A stretch of DNA of 5,824 bases, from the NCBI GenBank assembly GCA_030040815.1, contig JASHSZ010000403.1:1-5824 (forward strand). Direction: 5' to 3'. Of the stretch, positions 1 through 5,241 are shown one piece after another. Within the stretch, counting starts at the first letter, position 1. Each line of letters opens with the position of its first letter. The translations under genes were made by a program, and so were the position numbers. This stretch comes from Streptosporangiaceae bacterium (GTDB lineage Bacteria > Actinomycetota > Actinomycetes > Streptosporangiales > Streptosporangiaceae). A model generated the notes under the pieces. It saw only the letters and a list, made by a program, of their open reading frames with translations, was not told the origin of the DNA and did no database searches.

Positions 1-416
1 GGGTCGAAGGCGAAGGTCGCCGCCGCGCGGAATGCCGCCTGCGGCAGGGTGACCAGCTCGAGCCGCTCGACCACGATCTGGCCGTGCGCCGGCTCGCCCG
101 TCGCGAGCGGGATCAGATCGGCCTCAAGACCGCCGCACGGCCTCGTGTACGGCAAGGCCGTGCCGGCGAACCGATCGGATGCGCCGGGATCACCGGCGGG
201 CCACACGTCGATCGTCGCCTCGCCCGGTTCCCACCCGAGCAGCTCAACCGGCTCGAGCGTCACGTCCTGGAGCCCGAGCTCGGTGAACCGCCGGGCCGCC
301 CAGTTCGTCGCGGCGCGGTCGCCGGGAGAACCGGGCCGGCGGATGCCGAAGCCGAGGATCGCTTCGATGTCGGCCATCATCGCCCGCGCGGTCGGCACCG
401 CGCGCCTGCGCACCAT
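1..416 (-). CDS. Probable M28-family aminopeptidase, N-terminal part (cut by left edge)
   Basis: The minus-strand frame is open from position 416 to the left edge, giving 138 codons without a stop. From residue 15 it reads like the start of actinobacterial M28 zinc aminopeptidases: an ADIEAI stretch, then GIRRPGSPGDRAA, an ATNWAARRF helix, and ELGLQDVTLEPVE followed by a GWEP turn. In that family this segment precedes a PA-type insertion and the zinc-binding peptidase core. The core lies beyond the edge, so no metal ligand or catalytic residue can be checked. The ATG at 416 is preceded by GGAG only at a long distance (15 nt). Alternative starts are the paired Met codons at residues 13-14 or a GTG at 509, because the frame stays open upstream. 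The assignment rests on pattern memory of the N-terminal region only. It points away from the oxidoreductase gene at 855, so the two are divergent. Confidence 0.55.
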   Translation of the reverse strand, partial: MVRRRAVPTARAMMADIEAILGFGIRRPGSPGDRAATNWAARRFTELGLQDVTLEPVELLGWEPGEATIDVWPAGDPGASDRFAGTALPYTRPCGGLEADLIPLATGEPAHGQIVVERLELVTLPQAAFRAAATFAFD

Positions 417-840
417 GCGACCATTGTGCCGCTCCGCCAGCTTGACTCTCCCGTCGCGGGAGACCCGAGGCTCGTCGCATGACCACTCGGACGTGGCGGT
501 CTGACCCACTGACGAGCTTGCCGGCGAACGACTACGTGCGCGCCTGGAGAGTCTTGCGGTTCCGCTGGCAGCTCCGGTATGTCGATCTCTTGCCGACCCG
601 CTGCCTGGCGTGCTTCCGGTGCCCAGGCCGCAGACAGCGTCCGTGCTACGCGGCTAACTGCACCTGCCCATGCTCCCAGTAGCTAGCCGCCTTCCCCGAG
701 CTGGCGCCGCTGGTTCCGACTCGGTGCGCTCATGCTCGCGGGTGGTGCACGACTCGAATGCGAAGAACCGAGCCGACACACGCCGAGGCCGAGGCCCCGT
801 CCCGGCGTTATCGTGAGCCTCGGAGGAGCGGCCGAGCGGT
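417..840. other. Intergenic region between divergent genes, no convincing gene
   Basis: This stretch of about 420 bp separates the minus-strand peptidase-like gene from the plus-strand oxidoreductase and should hold their promoters. I find no reliable -35/-10 pair. A 67-codon plus-strand ORF (479-682) has no family resemblance and is not called. Near the right end CCGAGGC occurs twice (783-789 and 789-795), and the reverse complement GCCTCGG lies at 817-823, just before the ribosome-binding site. This could form a 7-bp stem in the leader of the oxidoreductase mRNA. Confidence 0.5.
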
Positions 841-846
841 GAGGAG
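841..846 (+). promoter_or_regulatory. Ribosome-binding site of the LLM oxidoreductase
   Basis: GAGGAG lies 8 nt before the ATG at 855 and supports that start. Confidence 0.75.
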
Positions 847-854
847 CTGCGCGC

Positions 855-1727
855 ATGAAGGTGGGTCTGCACATCCCGGACTTCACGTGGGAGGGCGGCC
901 CGGCCGCGCTGCGGCTGCGTCTGCGCGACGTGGCGCAGCAGGCCGAGCAGGCGGGCGTAGACCGGATCAGCGTGATGGATCACGTGTGGCAGATCGGTCA
1001 CATCGGCCCGCCCGAGCACGAGATGCTCGAGGCGTACACGACGCTGGGCTGGCTCGCCGCCAGCACTGACCGGGTCAGGCTGCTGACCGTTGTGACAGCC
1101 GTGGTCTACCGCGACCCCGGACTGGTGGCCAAGGCAGTGAGCACGCTCGACGTCCTGTCCGGCGGCCGGGCAATGCTCGGCATCGGCGCGGCCTGGAACG
1201 AGGCCGAGGCTCGCGGCCTCGGCCTGTTCTTCCCGCCGCTCGCGGAGCGGTTCGAGCGGCTCGAGGAGGCGCTGCGCATCTGCCTGCAGATGTGGAGTGA
1301 CGACGATGGTCCGTTCGACGGCAAGTACTACCACCTGGAGCGGACACTGAACTCCCCGCAGCCGCTGACCCGGCCGCGGCCGCGCATCCTCGTCGGCGGC
1401 TCCGGCGAGCGCAAGACGCTGCGCCTGGTGGCGAGGTACGCCGACGCGTGCAACATCCGCGACTCGGACGAGCTCGCCTACAAGCTGGTCGTGCTGCGTG
1501 AGCACTGCGCGGCTGAGGGACGGGACTACGCCGAGATCGAGAAGACCGTACAGACGCGGTTCGACCTTGGCAGGAACGGCGAGCACGTGGCGCAGACCAT
1601 CGAGCATCTGCACGCGCTCTCCGAGCTCGGCGTCCAGGTCGCGCACGGCTCGGTCACCGACGTCGGCTCGCTGCGTCCGCTTGAACTCATGGGCGACCGA
1701 GTCATCCCGGCCATCGAGAAGTTCTGA
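855..1727 (+). CDS. LLM-class F420-dependent oxidoreductase
   Basis: This 290-aa protein belongs to the luciferase-like monooxygenase superfamily, in the actinobacterial branch that uses reduced or oxidised coenzyme F420 as hydride carrier. It would be a soluble TIM-barrel enzyme. Visible family marks are the N-terminal strand MKVGLHIP, the SVMDHVW motif (residues 39-45, with the D42-H43 pair), TDRVRLLTVVTAVVYRDPGLVAKA (71-94), the hallmark LDVLSGGR..LGIGAAWNE (98-116), and PRPRILVGGSGERKTLRLVARYAD in the second half, a usual cofactor-phosphate region. Length is typical for the small single-domain members. The ATG is chosen for the GAGGAG 8 nt upstream. Substrate cannot be told: these enzymes oxidise alcohols or reduce enones, imines and other compounds. 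F420 rather than FMN is inferred from family and host type. It stands alone on the plus strand and is not part of the operon to the right. Confidence 0.92.
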   Translation: MKVGLHIPDFTWEGGPAALRLRLRDVAQQAEQAGVDRISVMDHVWQIGHIGPPEHEMLEAYTTLGWLAASTDRVRLLTVVTAVVYRDPGLVAKAVSTLDVLSGGRAMLGIGAAWNEAEARGLGLFFPPLAERFERLEEALRICLQMWSDDDGPFDGKYYHLERTLNSPQPLTRPRPRILVGGSGERKTLRLVARYADACNIRDSDELAYKLVVLREHCAAEGRDYAEIEKTVQTRFDLGRNGEHVAQTIEHLHALSELGVQVAHGSVTDVGSLRPLELMGDRVIPAIEKF

Positions 1728-1728
1728 C

Positions 1729-1746
1729 CCCGCGGCACTAGCCGGG
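1729..1746 (+). terminator. Possible weak hairpin after the oxidoreductase
   Basis: Directly after the TGA at 1725-1727, CCC (1729-1731) and GGC (1734-1736) can pair with GCC (1741-1743) and GGG (1744-1746) around an ACTA loop, with a 2-nt bulge. There is no T-run. This is a weak candidate for the 3' end of the oxidoreductase transcript. Confidence 0.2.
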
Positions 1747-1755
1747 CCGGTGTCA

Positions 1756-1869
1756 TCAGGCCTGGGGCGGCTCGGGTCCGTCGGCTGTGACCGATCCCGG
1801 CTCGACCGCGGGACGCGGGCCCGCCCGCACCTGCCAGCCGCCCGCCGCGCCGCCGTGATCGGCCGCCAC
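1756..1869 (-). CDS. Small ORF with strong Shine-Dalgarno, unknown function (37 aa)
   Basis: I do not recognise this peptide. A GTG at 1869 is preceded at 6 nt by AGGAGGT, the best ribosome-binding site in the window, and the frame ends in a tandem TGA TGA. The peptide begins VAADHGGAAGGWQVRAG and ends DGPEPPQA. It is rich in Gly, Ala and Pro, has one Trp, no Cys and no hydrophobic stretch, so neither a signal peptide nor a membrane helix is seen. About 86% of third positions are G or C, as expected for a gene here but also close to background. An in-frame ATG at 1893 would add eight residues but lacks its own binding site and would place AGGAGGT inside the ORF. It lies convergent to the oxidoreductase gene, with its stop 28 nt from that gene's stop. 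No modifying enzyme or transporter for a peptide product is adjacent. It may be a real small protein, a leader peptide, or chance. Confidence 0.4.
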   Translation of the reverse strand: MAADHGGAAGGWQVRAGPRPAVEPGSVTADGPEPPQA

Positions 1870-1875
1870 GACGCC

Positions 1876-1882
1876 ACCTCCT
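1876..1882 (-). promoter_or_regulatory. Near-consensus Shine-Dalgarno of the small ORF
   Basis: On the minus strand this reads AGGAGGT, 6 nt before the GTG at 1869. It is the main reason for calling the 37-aa ORF and for choosing GTG over the ATG at 1893. Confidence 0.5.
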
Positions 1883-1921
1883 GTCGCCTGCATGGCGGTG
1901 TCGCCAGACCAGCACGACAGC

Positions 1922-1957
1922 TAAGGAGGGATTTTCCCTACCCTGATTCTCACCCTA
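1922..1957. repeat. AT-richer element with short hairpin and CCCTA repeats
   Basis: AGGGA (1927-1931) and TCCCT (1935-1939) form a perfect 5-bp inverted repeat around TTT. ACCCT then recurs at 1940-1944 and 1952-1956, 12 nt apart. On the minus strand this gives TAGGGT and TAGGGA boxes compatible with the loose actinobacterial -10 pattern, upstream of the small ORF. No -35 at proper distance is seen, so a promoter or operator is only a suggestion. Confidence 0.3.
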
Positions 1958-2028
1958 GACCGAGCATCGGCACCGCATCGTCATCCCGACATCGGACTGG
2001 CCGACGGGGTGGTGATCGTACGCCGGCG

Positions 2029-2646
2029 TCAGAGCGGCAGCGTGTAACCGCGCGCTATGTTCAGGACCGTCGCCCACGTCAGGTACATCAGCCACAGGCC
2101 CGTGCCGACGTGGAAGAACCCGAGCAGGCGCTCACCCGGTCGGCTGATCTTCATGCCGGGCCCGAGATTGGCGAGGAACTCGCCCAGGTAGACCCCGGTC
2201 AGACCGATGAACAGGCCGCCGACAGGGTGATCGCCACCGGAGAAGAAGACGACGATGCCGAGAATGGAGATCAGCAGGAACGCGATCGACATGCCGACGT
2301 TGGGTCTGGGGTCAGCCCGCCACATCCTGTTCCAGCCCAGCGCGAACCAGTGCACACCGTATGCGGTAAACGCGACCGCTGCCATGTAAAACAGCGGCGC
2401 CCGAAACGTCTGGAACAACGCAAGCCCGAGGAACAGGAATAGACCTGTAAAAAACTGCATGAAGCCTGGCATCCACACGCCCCAGACGCCGGTTGCGCGG
2501 TCTACCCGCTCGTCCCGCCGCGGCCAGCCGAGCAGTTCCTGCGGGCCGTAGATCAGGTAGCCGGTACCCAGCCCGAAGAAGCCCACGGCGAGCGGCACAA
2601 AAGGTGACACGGGCGGCAGGGTGGCGGCGGCGGTGGCAACAGACAC
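2029..2646 (-). CDS. Six-helix membrane protein, possibly GPR1/FUN34/YaaH acetate-transporter type
   Basis: This 205-aa integral membrane protein has six predicted hydrophobic helices at about residues 15-35, 58-79, 84-105, 118-137, 142-162 and 173-196, with short polar loops and a charged loop at 40-52 (WPRRDERVDRATG). The number and spacing of helices and the FTAYGVHW stretch (93-100) in helix 3 recall the F-T-S-Y-G-x-F-W region of the acetate/succinate transporter family. The N-terminal PFVPLAVGFFGLG also resembles that family's first helix. Family membership is an inference of moderate strength; the canonical N-terminal signature is not clear-cut. The GTG at 2646 is chosen because GAGGAG lies 5 nt upstream. 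The frame is open for about 60 codons further upstream but has no ATG, GTG or TTG before a TAA. If it is a short-chain-acid transporter, it would fit with the 2-oxoacid dehydrogenase operon on the same strand, but it is a separate unit behind a hairpin. Confidence 0.75.
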   Translation of the reverse strand: MSVATAAATLPPVSPFVPLAVGFFGLGTGYLIYGPQELLGWPRRDERVDRATGVWGVWMPGFMQFFTGLFLFLGLALFQTFRAPLFYMAAVAFTAYGVHWFALGWNRMWRADPRPNVGMSIAFLLISILGIVVFFSGGDHPVGGLFIGLTGVYLGEFLANLGPGMKISRPGERLLGFFHVGTGLWLMYLTWATVLNIARGYTLPL

Positions 2647-2651
2647 GTCGG

Positions 2652-2657
2652 CTCCTC
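2652..2657 (-). promoter_or_regulatory. Ribosome-binding site deciding the GTG start of the membrane protein
   Basis: On the minus strand GAGGAG lies 5 nt before GTG 2646. It sits in the loop of a possible small stem (GGC before it and GCC after it), which might limit access to the site. Confidence 0.65.
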
Positions 2658-2815
2658 GGCCTGCGAACTCAGCCAGATCTCCGTTGTGCTGGCCCTCGTG
2701 TCTCGACCCCTGACGAGAAGACCACGGGTAGGACGGGATGCCCGCCCAGGACCTGCTTCCTCCCCGGGCTAAACACGCCCAACCCCGCGTATACAGAACA
2801 GGGGGAGTTCCGATA
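2658..2815 (-). promoter_or_regulatory. Putative structured 5' leader of the membrane-protein gene
   Basis: The 250-bp gap upstream of the membrane-protein gene holds no convincing gene. Read on the minus strand toward its start it contains, in order, GGGC/GCCC around a 7-nt loop, CAGG/CCTG, CGGG-CAT-CCCG extended by GG/CC, CTCGT/ACGAG around about 13 nt, and GCCAG/CTGGC around 12 nt, followed by the ribosome-binding site. A TATAC sequence (2790-2794) stands at the far end and could be part of a promoter. I match it to no known riboswitch class: cobalamin, TPP, FMN, glycine, guanidine-I and ydaO hallmarks were looked for and not seen. Confidence 0.3.
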
Positions 2816-2888
2816 GCTGACCGTGACGCTTATCCAGCCGAGCGATGACGTAACGGCGTCGCCTCCGCTGAGCGTTCCGGCGTCGGCC

Positions 2889-2907
2889 CCGTTGGACGAC
2901 CCAACGG
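2889..2907 (-). terminator. Hairpin terminator after the five-gene operon
   Basis: CCGTTGG (2889-2895) and CCAACGG (2901-2907) form a perfect 7-bp stem with a 5-nt loop, beginning 6 nt after the TAA of the acetyltransferase gene. There is no T-run, which is common for high-GC actinobacterial terminators. Its place between the operon and the membrane-protein gene supports separate transcription units. Confidence 0.55.
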
Positions 2908-2913
2908 CTGGGG

Positions 2914-3477
2914 TTACCTGCCCCGCGCCTCGCCGAGCGACCTAAGCAGCACGTCCGCCACCGGCGAGCCCGCGGCGGGGTCGCGGGTGCGCGCGACCTT
3001 GCGCCAGCCCCAGTCCTGGAAGGCCCGCTGCGCCGCGTCGGCTGCGGGCAGCACGACAGCGGTCGCCCGCTCCTCCGAGCGACCCGCCAGCAGCAGGTCG
3101 TGCAGCCTGCGGCCGATGCCCTGCCGCCGCCACGACGCGCGCACCAGCAGGTCGACGAGCGCGAAGGTACGGCCGGGGTGCTCGGCTGTCACCTCGTCGG
3201 GCAGCGGCGTCGTCAGGTCTCGCCACCACGAGGTCGACGGCCGGAGCGGCATCCCTGCGGCGTAGCCAACCGGATAACCGCCGTGCCCGGCGACGGCGAG
3301 CGCGAACCCTGGCTGGCGGCGCTGCACCCGGAACCGGCCAGCGAACACCGCTGCGTCATCGTCGCGCAGGTACGGCGGGTCGGCGTACACCTCGGCGTGC
3401 AGCGCCGCCAGTTCCGTCGCGCGAGCACCCGCCTGGTTGCCGTCGAGCAGCTGGAACGAGATGCCCGGCGCGCCCAC
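2914..3477 (-). CDS. GNAT-family N-acetyltransferase
   Basis: This 187-aa cytoplasmic protein has the GNAT fold. The acetyl-CoA pyrophosphate-binding motif A is clear: FALVDLLVRASWRRQGIGRRLHDLLL (about 105-130), with the R-R-Q-G-I-G-R turn at 117-123. It is followed by a strand (ATAVVLPA, 138-145) and the AQRAFQDWGWRKVAR helix-strand unit (149-163), typical of motif B. The N-terminal half, with LAALHAEVYADPPY (23-36) and FALAVAGHGGYPVGYAAG (58-75), matches the usual substrate side. The acceptor is unknown. The start is a GTG at 3477, 10 nt after the stop of the VOC gene, with no clear ribosome-binding site of its own, so translation probably depends on coupling; the true start may differ. It is the last gene of the operon. 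An acceptor linked to the dehydrogenase pathway, or protein acetylation, is possible but not shown. Confidence 0.85.
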   Translation of the reverse strand: MGAPGISFQLLDGNQAGARATELAALHAEVYADPPYLRDDDAAVFAGRFRVQRRQPGFALAVAGHGGYPVGYAAGMPLRPSTSWWRDLTTPLPDEVTAEHPGRTFALVDLLVRASWRRQGIGRRLHDLLLAGRSEERATAVVLPAADAAQRAFQDWGWRKVARTRDPAAGSPVADVLLRSLGEARGR

Positions 3478-3487
3478 GAGAACGACG

Positions 3488-3970
3488 CTACCGCGGGTGC
3501 TCCCACAGCTCGACGGTCAGGTTGTCCGGGCCCTTGGTGTAGATCATCTTGGTCCCCTGGCGCGGGCCCTCGCGAGTCACCTGGACCGGATTGACGGGCT
3601 CGAAGCCGTACGCGCGGCCGGCGGCGACCACTGCAGCGATGTCCTCGACGTCGAAGCACAGGTGCAGGTGCCCGTTGTCGCAGGGTCGGAGCCCGGAGCT
3701 GGTCTTATCCGGCGGGCTGGCGTAACAGAGCAGCTCGATGGTGTGGCCGGGCGCGCTGACGTGGCAGATGTCGATGACGCAGCCGGGCACGCCCGTCACC
3801 TGCTCGATCAGCTCGCCGCGGTGGACCACCGGATCGCTGACCGGAAGCCCGAGCGCGTCGCGGAAGTAGCCGATCGCCCGGTCGAGGTCGGACACGGTAA
3901 TGCCGGTGTGCCCGACGCCGGTGACGCGTCCGGCGCGCGACCCGTCCTTCTGCCGCGCTGCTTCGGTCAT
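3488..3970 (-). CDS. VOC-superfamily (glyoxalase-fold) metalloenzyme
   Basis: This 160-aa protein has two beta-alpha-beta-beta-beta modules of the vicinal oxygen chelate fold. The first begins VGHTGITVSDLDRAIGYF and runs on to ALGLPV (20-44); the second begins GHLHLCFDVEDI (100-111). The expected four metal ligands are all present: H21, E79 (in HTIELLCY), H103 and E154 (in NLTVELWEHP), the 2-His-2-Glu set and spacing of bacterial glyoxalase I-type enzymes. Members isomerise hemithioacetals, epimerise acyl-CoAs or open dioxygenated rings; the reaction here cannot be fixed. The ATG at 3970 overlaps the TGA of the lipoyl gene (ATGA) and has GGAGGT 9 nt upstream, so the start is firm. Being coupled to a 2-oxoacid dehydrogenase module suggests a substrate such as an alpha-hydroxy or alpha-keto compound or acyl-thioester (inference). 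Confidence 0.88.
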   Translation of the reverse strand: MTEAARQKDGSRAGRVTGVGHTGITVSDLDRAIGYFRDALGLPVSDPVVHRGELIEQVTGVPGCVIDICHVSAPGHTIELLCYASPPDKTSSGLRPCDNGHLHLCFDVEDIAAVVAAGRAYGFEPVNPVQVTREGPRQGTKMIYTKGPDNLTVELWEHPR

Positions 3971-4218
3971 CCTGCCGCCACCTCCACGACGCAGACGTGC
4001 GCGCCTACGGCCACATTGTCGCCCTCGGTGACGCAGTGCTCGAGCATCATCCCGTCGGCCGTCGCCGTCACCTCCTGGCTGACCTTCTCGGTCTCGATCT
4101 CATATAGCGGATCACCAGTCCGGAACGGCTCGCCGGGCTGCTTGCAGAACCGGACGACGGTGGCCTCTTCCATCGTCATCCCGATCTTCGGCAGCCGCAC
4201 CCGCACTCGCACCGTCAT
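3967..4218 (-). CDS. Free-standing lipoyl-domain protein (83 aa)
   Basis: This small cytoplasmic carrier is one complete biotin/lipoyl domain and nothing else. It opens with VRVRLPKIGMTMEEATV (5-21), the usual first strand pair of E2 lipoyl domains. It continues KQPGEPFRTGDPLYEIETEKV (26-46), where K45 in ETEKV sits at the hairpin tip that is lipoylated in E2 proteins, then VTATADGMMLEH and ends GDNVAVGAHVCVVEVAAG. The T-E-K-V context favours lipoate over biotin, which usually has M-K-M. There is no peripheral-subunit-binding domain and no acyltransferase core, and no room for them because the stop overlaps the next gene. The ATG at 4218 overlaps the E1 beta stop (ATGA) and has only a weak binding site, so coupling is likely. 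A longer frame extends upstream to 4452 but overlaps E1 beta and shows no domain. The product should be the swinging arm loaded by the E1 subunits encoded just before it. Confidence 0.88.
   Translation of the reverse strand: MTVRVRVRLPKIGMTMEEATVVRFCKQPGEPFRTGDPLYEIETEKVSQEVTATADGMMLEHCVTEGDNVAVGAHVCVVEVAAG
3980..3985 (-). promoter_or_regulatory. Ribosome-binding site of the VOC gene inside the lipoyl gene
   Basis: On the minus strand GGAGGT lies 9 nt before ATG 3970, within the last codons of the lipoyl-domain gene. It supports the ATGA-overlap start. Confidence 0.65.
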
Positions 4219-5237
4219 GCCTGAACTGCCTGCGCGGCCGTGGTCGCGGCGGGACCGGCCGCCGACGCCCCGCGAACGAGCGCGAGCACGGCGGCGCTGA
4301 TCCTGGCCTCGCCCGGGATGACGCGCGCCTCGGCGTTGGGCGCATACGGCATCGCCACGTTCGGGGTCGTGACGCGCTGGATCGGCGCTCGGAGCGAGCC
4401 GAAGCCCCGCTCCGCGACGAGCGCCGCGATCTGACTCGCGGCGCTGCAGCACTCGCGCGCCTCGTCCACGACGACGAGGCGGCCTGTCCTGGCCACCGAC
4501 CGCAGCACGGTTGTCGCGTCGAACGGCACGAGTGTGCGCGGGTCGATGACCTCGACCCCGATCCCCTGCCCGGCGAGCGCGTCGGCGACGGCGAGAGCCG
4601 GCTTGACCATGCGGCCGATCGCGATCAGGGTCACGTCGTCGCCAGCGCGCCGTACCGACGCGCTGCCGAGCGGTACCAGATGCTCGCCGTCTGGCACCTC
4701 GCCCTGATCGCCGCCGCGGCCGGACGGCTCGAGGAAGAAGCTCGGGTTCCGTCCCCTGATGGCCGTCTTGAGCAGGCCCTTGGCGTCCGCCGCCGTCGTC
4801 GGCGTCAGGACGTTGATGCCGCCGAGGTTCATCAGCACCGGATAGGCCGAGTCGGAGTGCTGCGCCGCGTTGGCGGCCCCGCCGCCATATCCCGCAATGA
4901 TCGTGATCGGCAGCTCCAGCTGCCCGCCGGTCATGAGGCGGAGCTTGGCCATCTGGTTCGCGATGGCATCCATTCCGGTGTAGATGAAGTTGGAGAACAT
5001 CATGTGCAGTACCGGACGGTAGCCCGCAGCCGCCAGCCCCACGGCCATGCCGGTGAGCGTGGCCTCGCAGATCGGGGTGTTGCGGATGCGATCGTGGCCG
5101 AACCGCTCGTGCAGCCCCCGCATGTCACCGACGATCGACAGCTCGACGTCCTCGCCGTAGATCACGACCTTGGGGTCGCGCTCCATCTCCTCGACCAGGG
5201 CGTCGTTGACCGCCTCGATCAGTCTCCTGCGCGCCAT
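4215..5237 (-). CDS. 2-oxoacid dehydrogenase E1 component, beta subunit
   Basis: This 340-aa protein is the beta chain of a heterotetrameric thiamine-diphosphate E1 (pyruvate, branched-chain or acetoin dehydrogenase type). It shows the N-terminal ALVEEMERDPKVVIYGEDV (13-31) with the G-E-D element, then RNTPICEATLTGMAVGLAAAGYRPV (52-76) with E58 at the place of the conserved cofactor-activating Glu. IYTGMDAIANQMAKLR (85-100), AAQHSDSAYP (124-133, the loop that usually reads HSQ) and a DAKGLLKTAIRGRNPSFFLEP stretch follow. The C-terminal transketolase domain is seen in DDVTLIAIGRMVKPAL, GVEVIDPRTLVPFDATTVL, GRLVVVDEA and TPNVAMPYAPNAEARVIP. The last 20-25 residues are a low-complexity Ala-rich tail, longer than usual. 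The ATG at 5237 follows the alpha stop by 4 nt and has GAGGAG at 7 nt. It must pair with the alpha subunit. Substrate class is not settled; the alpha chain looks closer to acetoin-type enzymes. Confidence 0.93.
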   Translation of the reverse strand: MARRRLIEAVNDALVEEMERDPKVVIYGEDVELSIVGDMRGLHERFGHDRIRNTPICEATLTGMAVGLAAAGYRPVLHMMFSNFIYTGMDAIANQMAKLRLMTGGQLELPITIIAGYGGGAANAAQHSDSAYPVLMNLGGINVLTPTTAADAKGLLKTAIRGRNPSFFLEPSGRGGDQGEVPDGEHLVPLGSASVRRAGDDVTLIAIGRMVKPALAVADALAGQGIGVEVIDPRTLVPFDATTVLRSVARTGRLVVVDEARECCSAASQIAALVAERGFGSLRAPIQRVTTPNVAMPYAPNAEARVIPGEARISAAVLALVRGASAAGPAATTAAQAVQA

Positions 5238-5241
5238 CTCG

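Noticed and set aside
479..682. 67-aa plus-strand ORF with a Cys-rich end in the left gap
   Set aside because: No ribosome-binding site and no recognisable motif; the scattered Cys residues form no clear metal-binding pattern.
720..740. GGTTCCGACTC resembling a tRNA T-arm
   Set aside because: No acceptor, D-arm or anticodon stem can be built around it.
654..1877. 407-codon minus-strand ORF antisense to the oxidoreductase gene
   Set aside because: It is a long open frame caused by high GC on the opposite strand of a clear LLM gene. Its translation is Arg/Asp/Leu-rich with no family motifs.
1923..1930. AAGGAGGG on the plus strand, a possible Shine-Dalgarno
   Set aside because: No ATG, GTG or TTG follows at a usable distance; it is better explained as half of the small hairpin.
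2020..2029. Perfect 10-bp palindrome ACGCCGGCGT at the end of the membrane-protein gene
   Set aside because: It has no loop to act as a terminator and is a GC-only type of palindrome expected by chance in such DNA.
1498..2442. 314-codon plus-strand ORF spanning the oxidoreductase end, the gap and the membrane-protein gene
   Set aside because: It overlaps two recognisable genes, is Arg/Ser-rich with no domain, and has no ribosome-binding site.
2790..2815. TATAC with GGAAC about 15 nt upstream on the minus strand, resembling an ECF-sigma or housekeeping promoter
   Set aside because: Spacing fits neither the GGAAC/GTT pattern nor a TTGACA-like -35, so no promoter is called beyond the mention in the leader entry.
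2823..2943. GTG-started 40-codon plus-strand ORF after a GGGGGAG
   Set aside because: The purine run is about 15 nt from the GTG, too far, and the ORF runs through the terminator hairpin into the end of the acetyltransferase gene.
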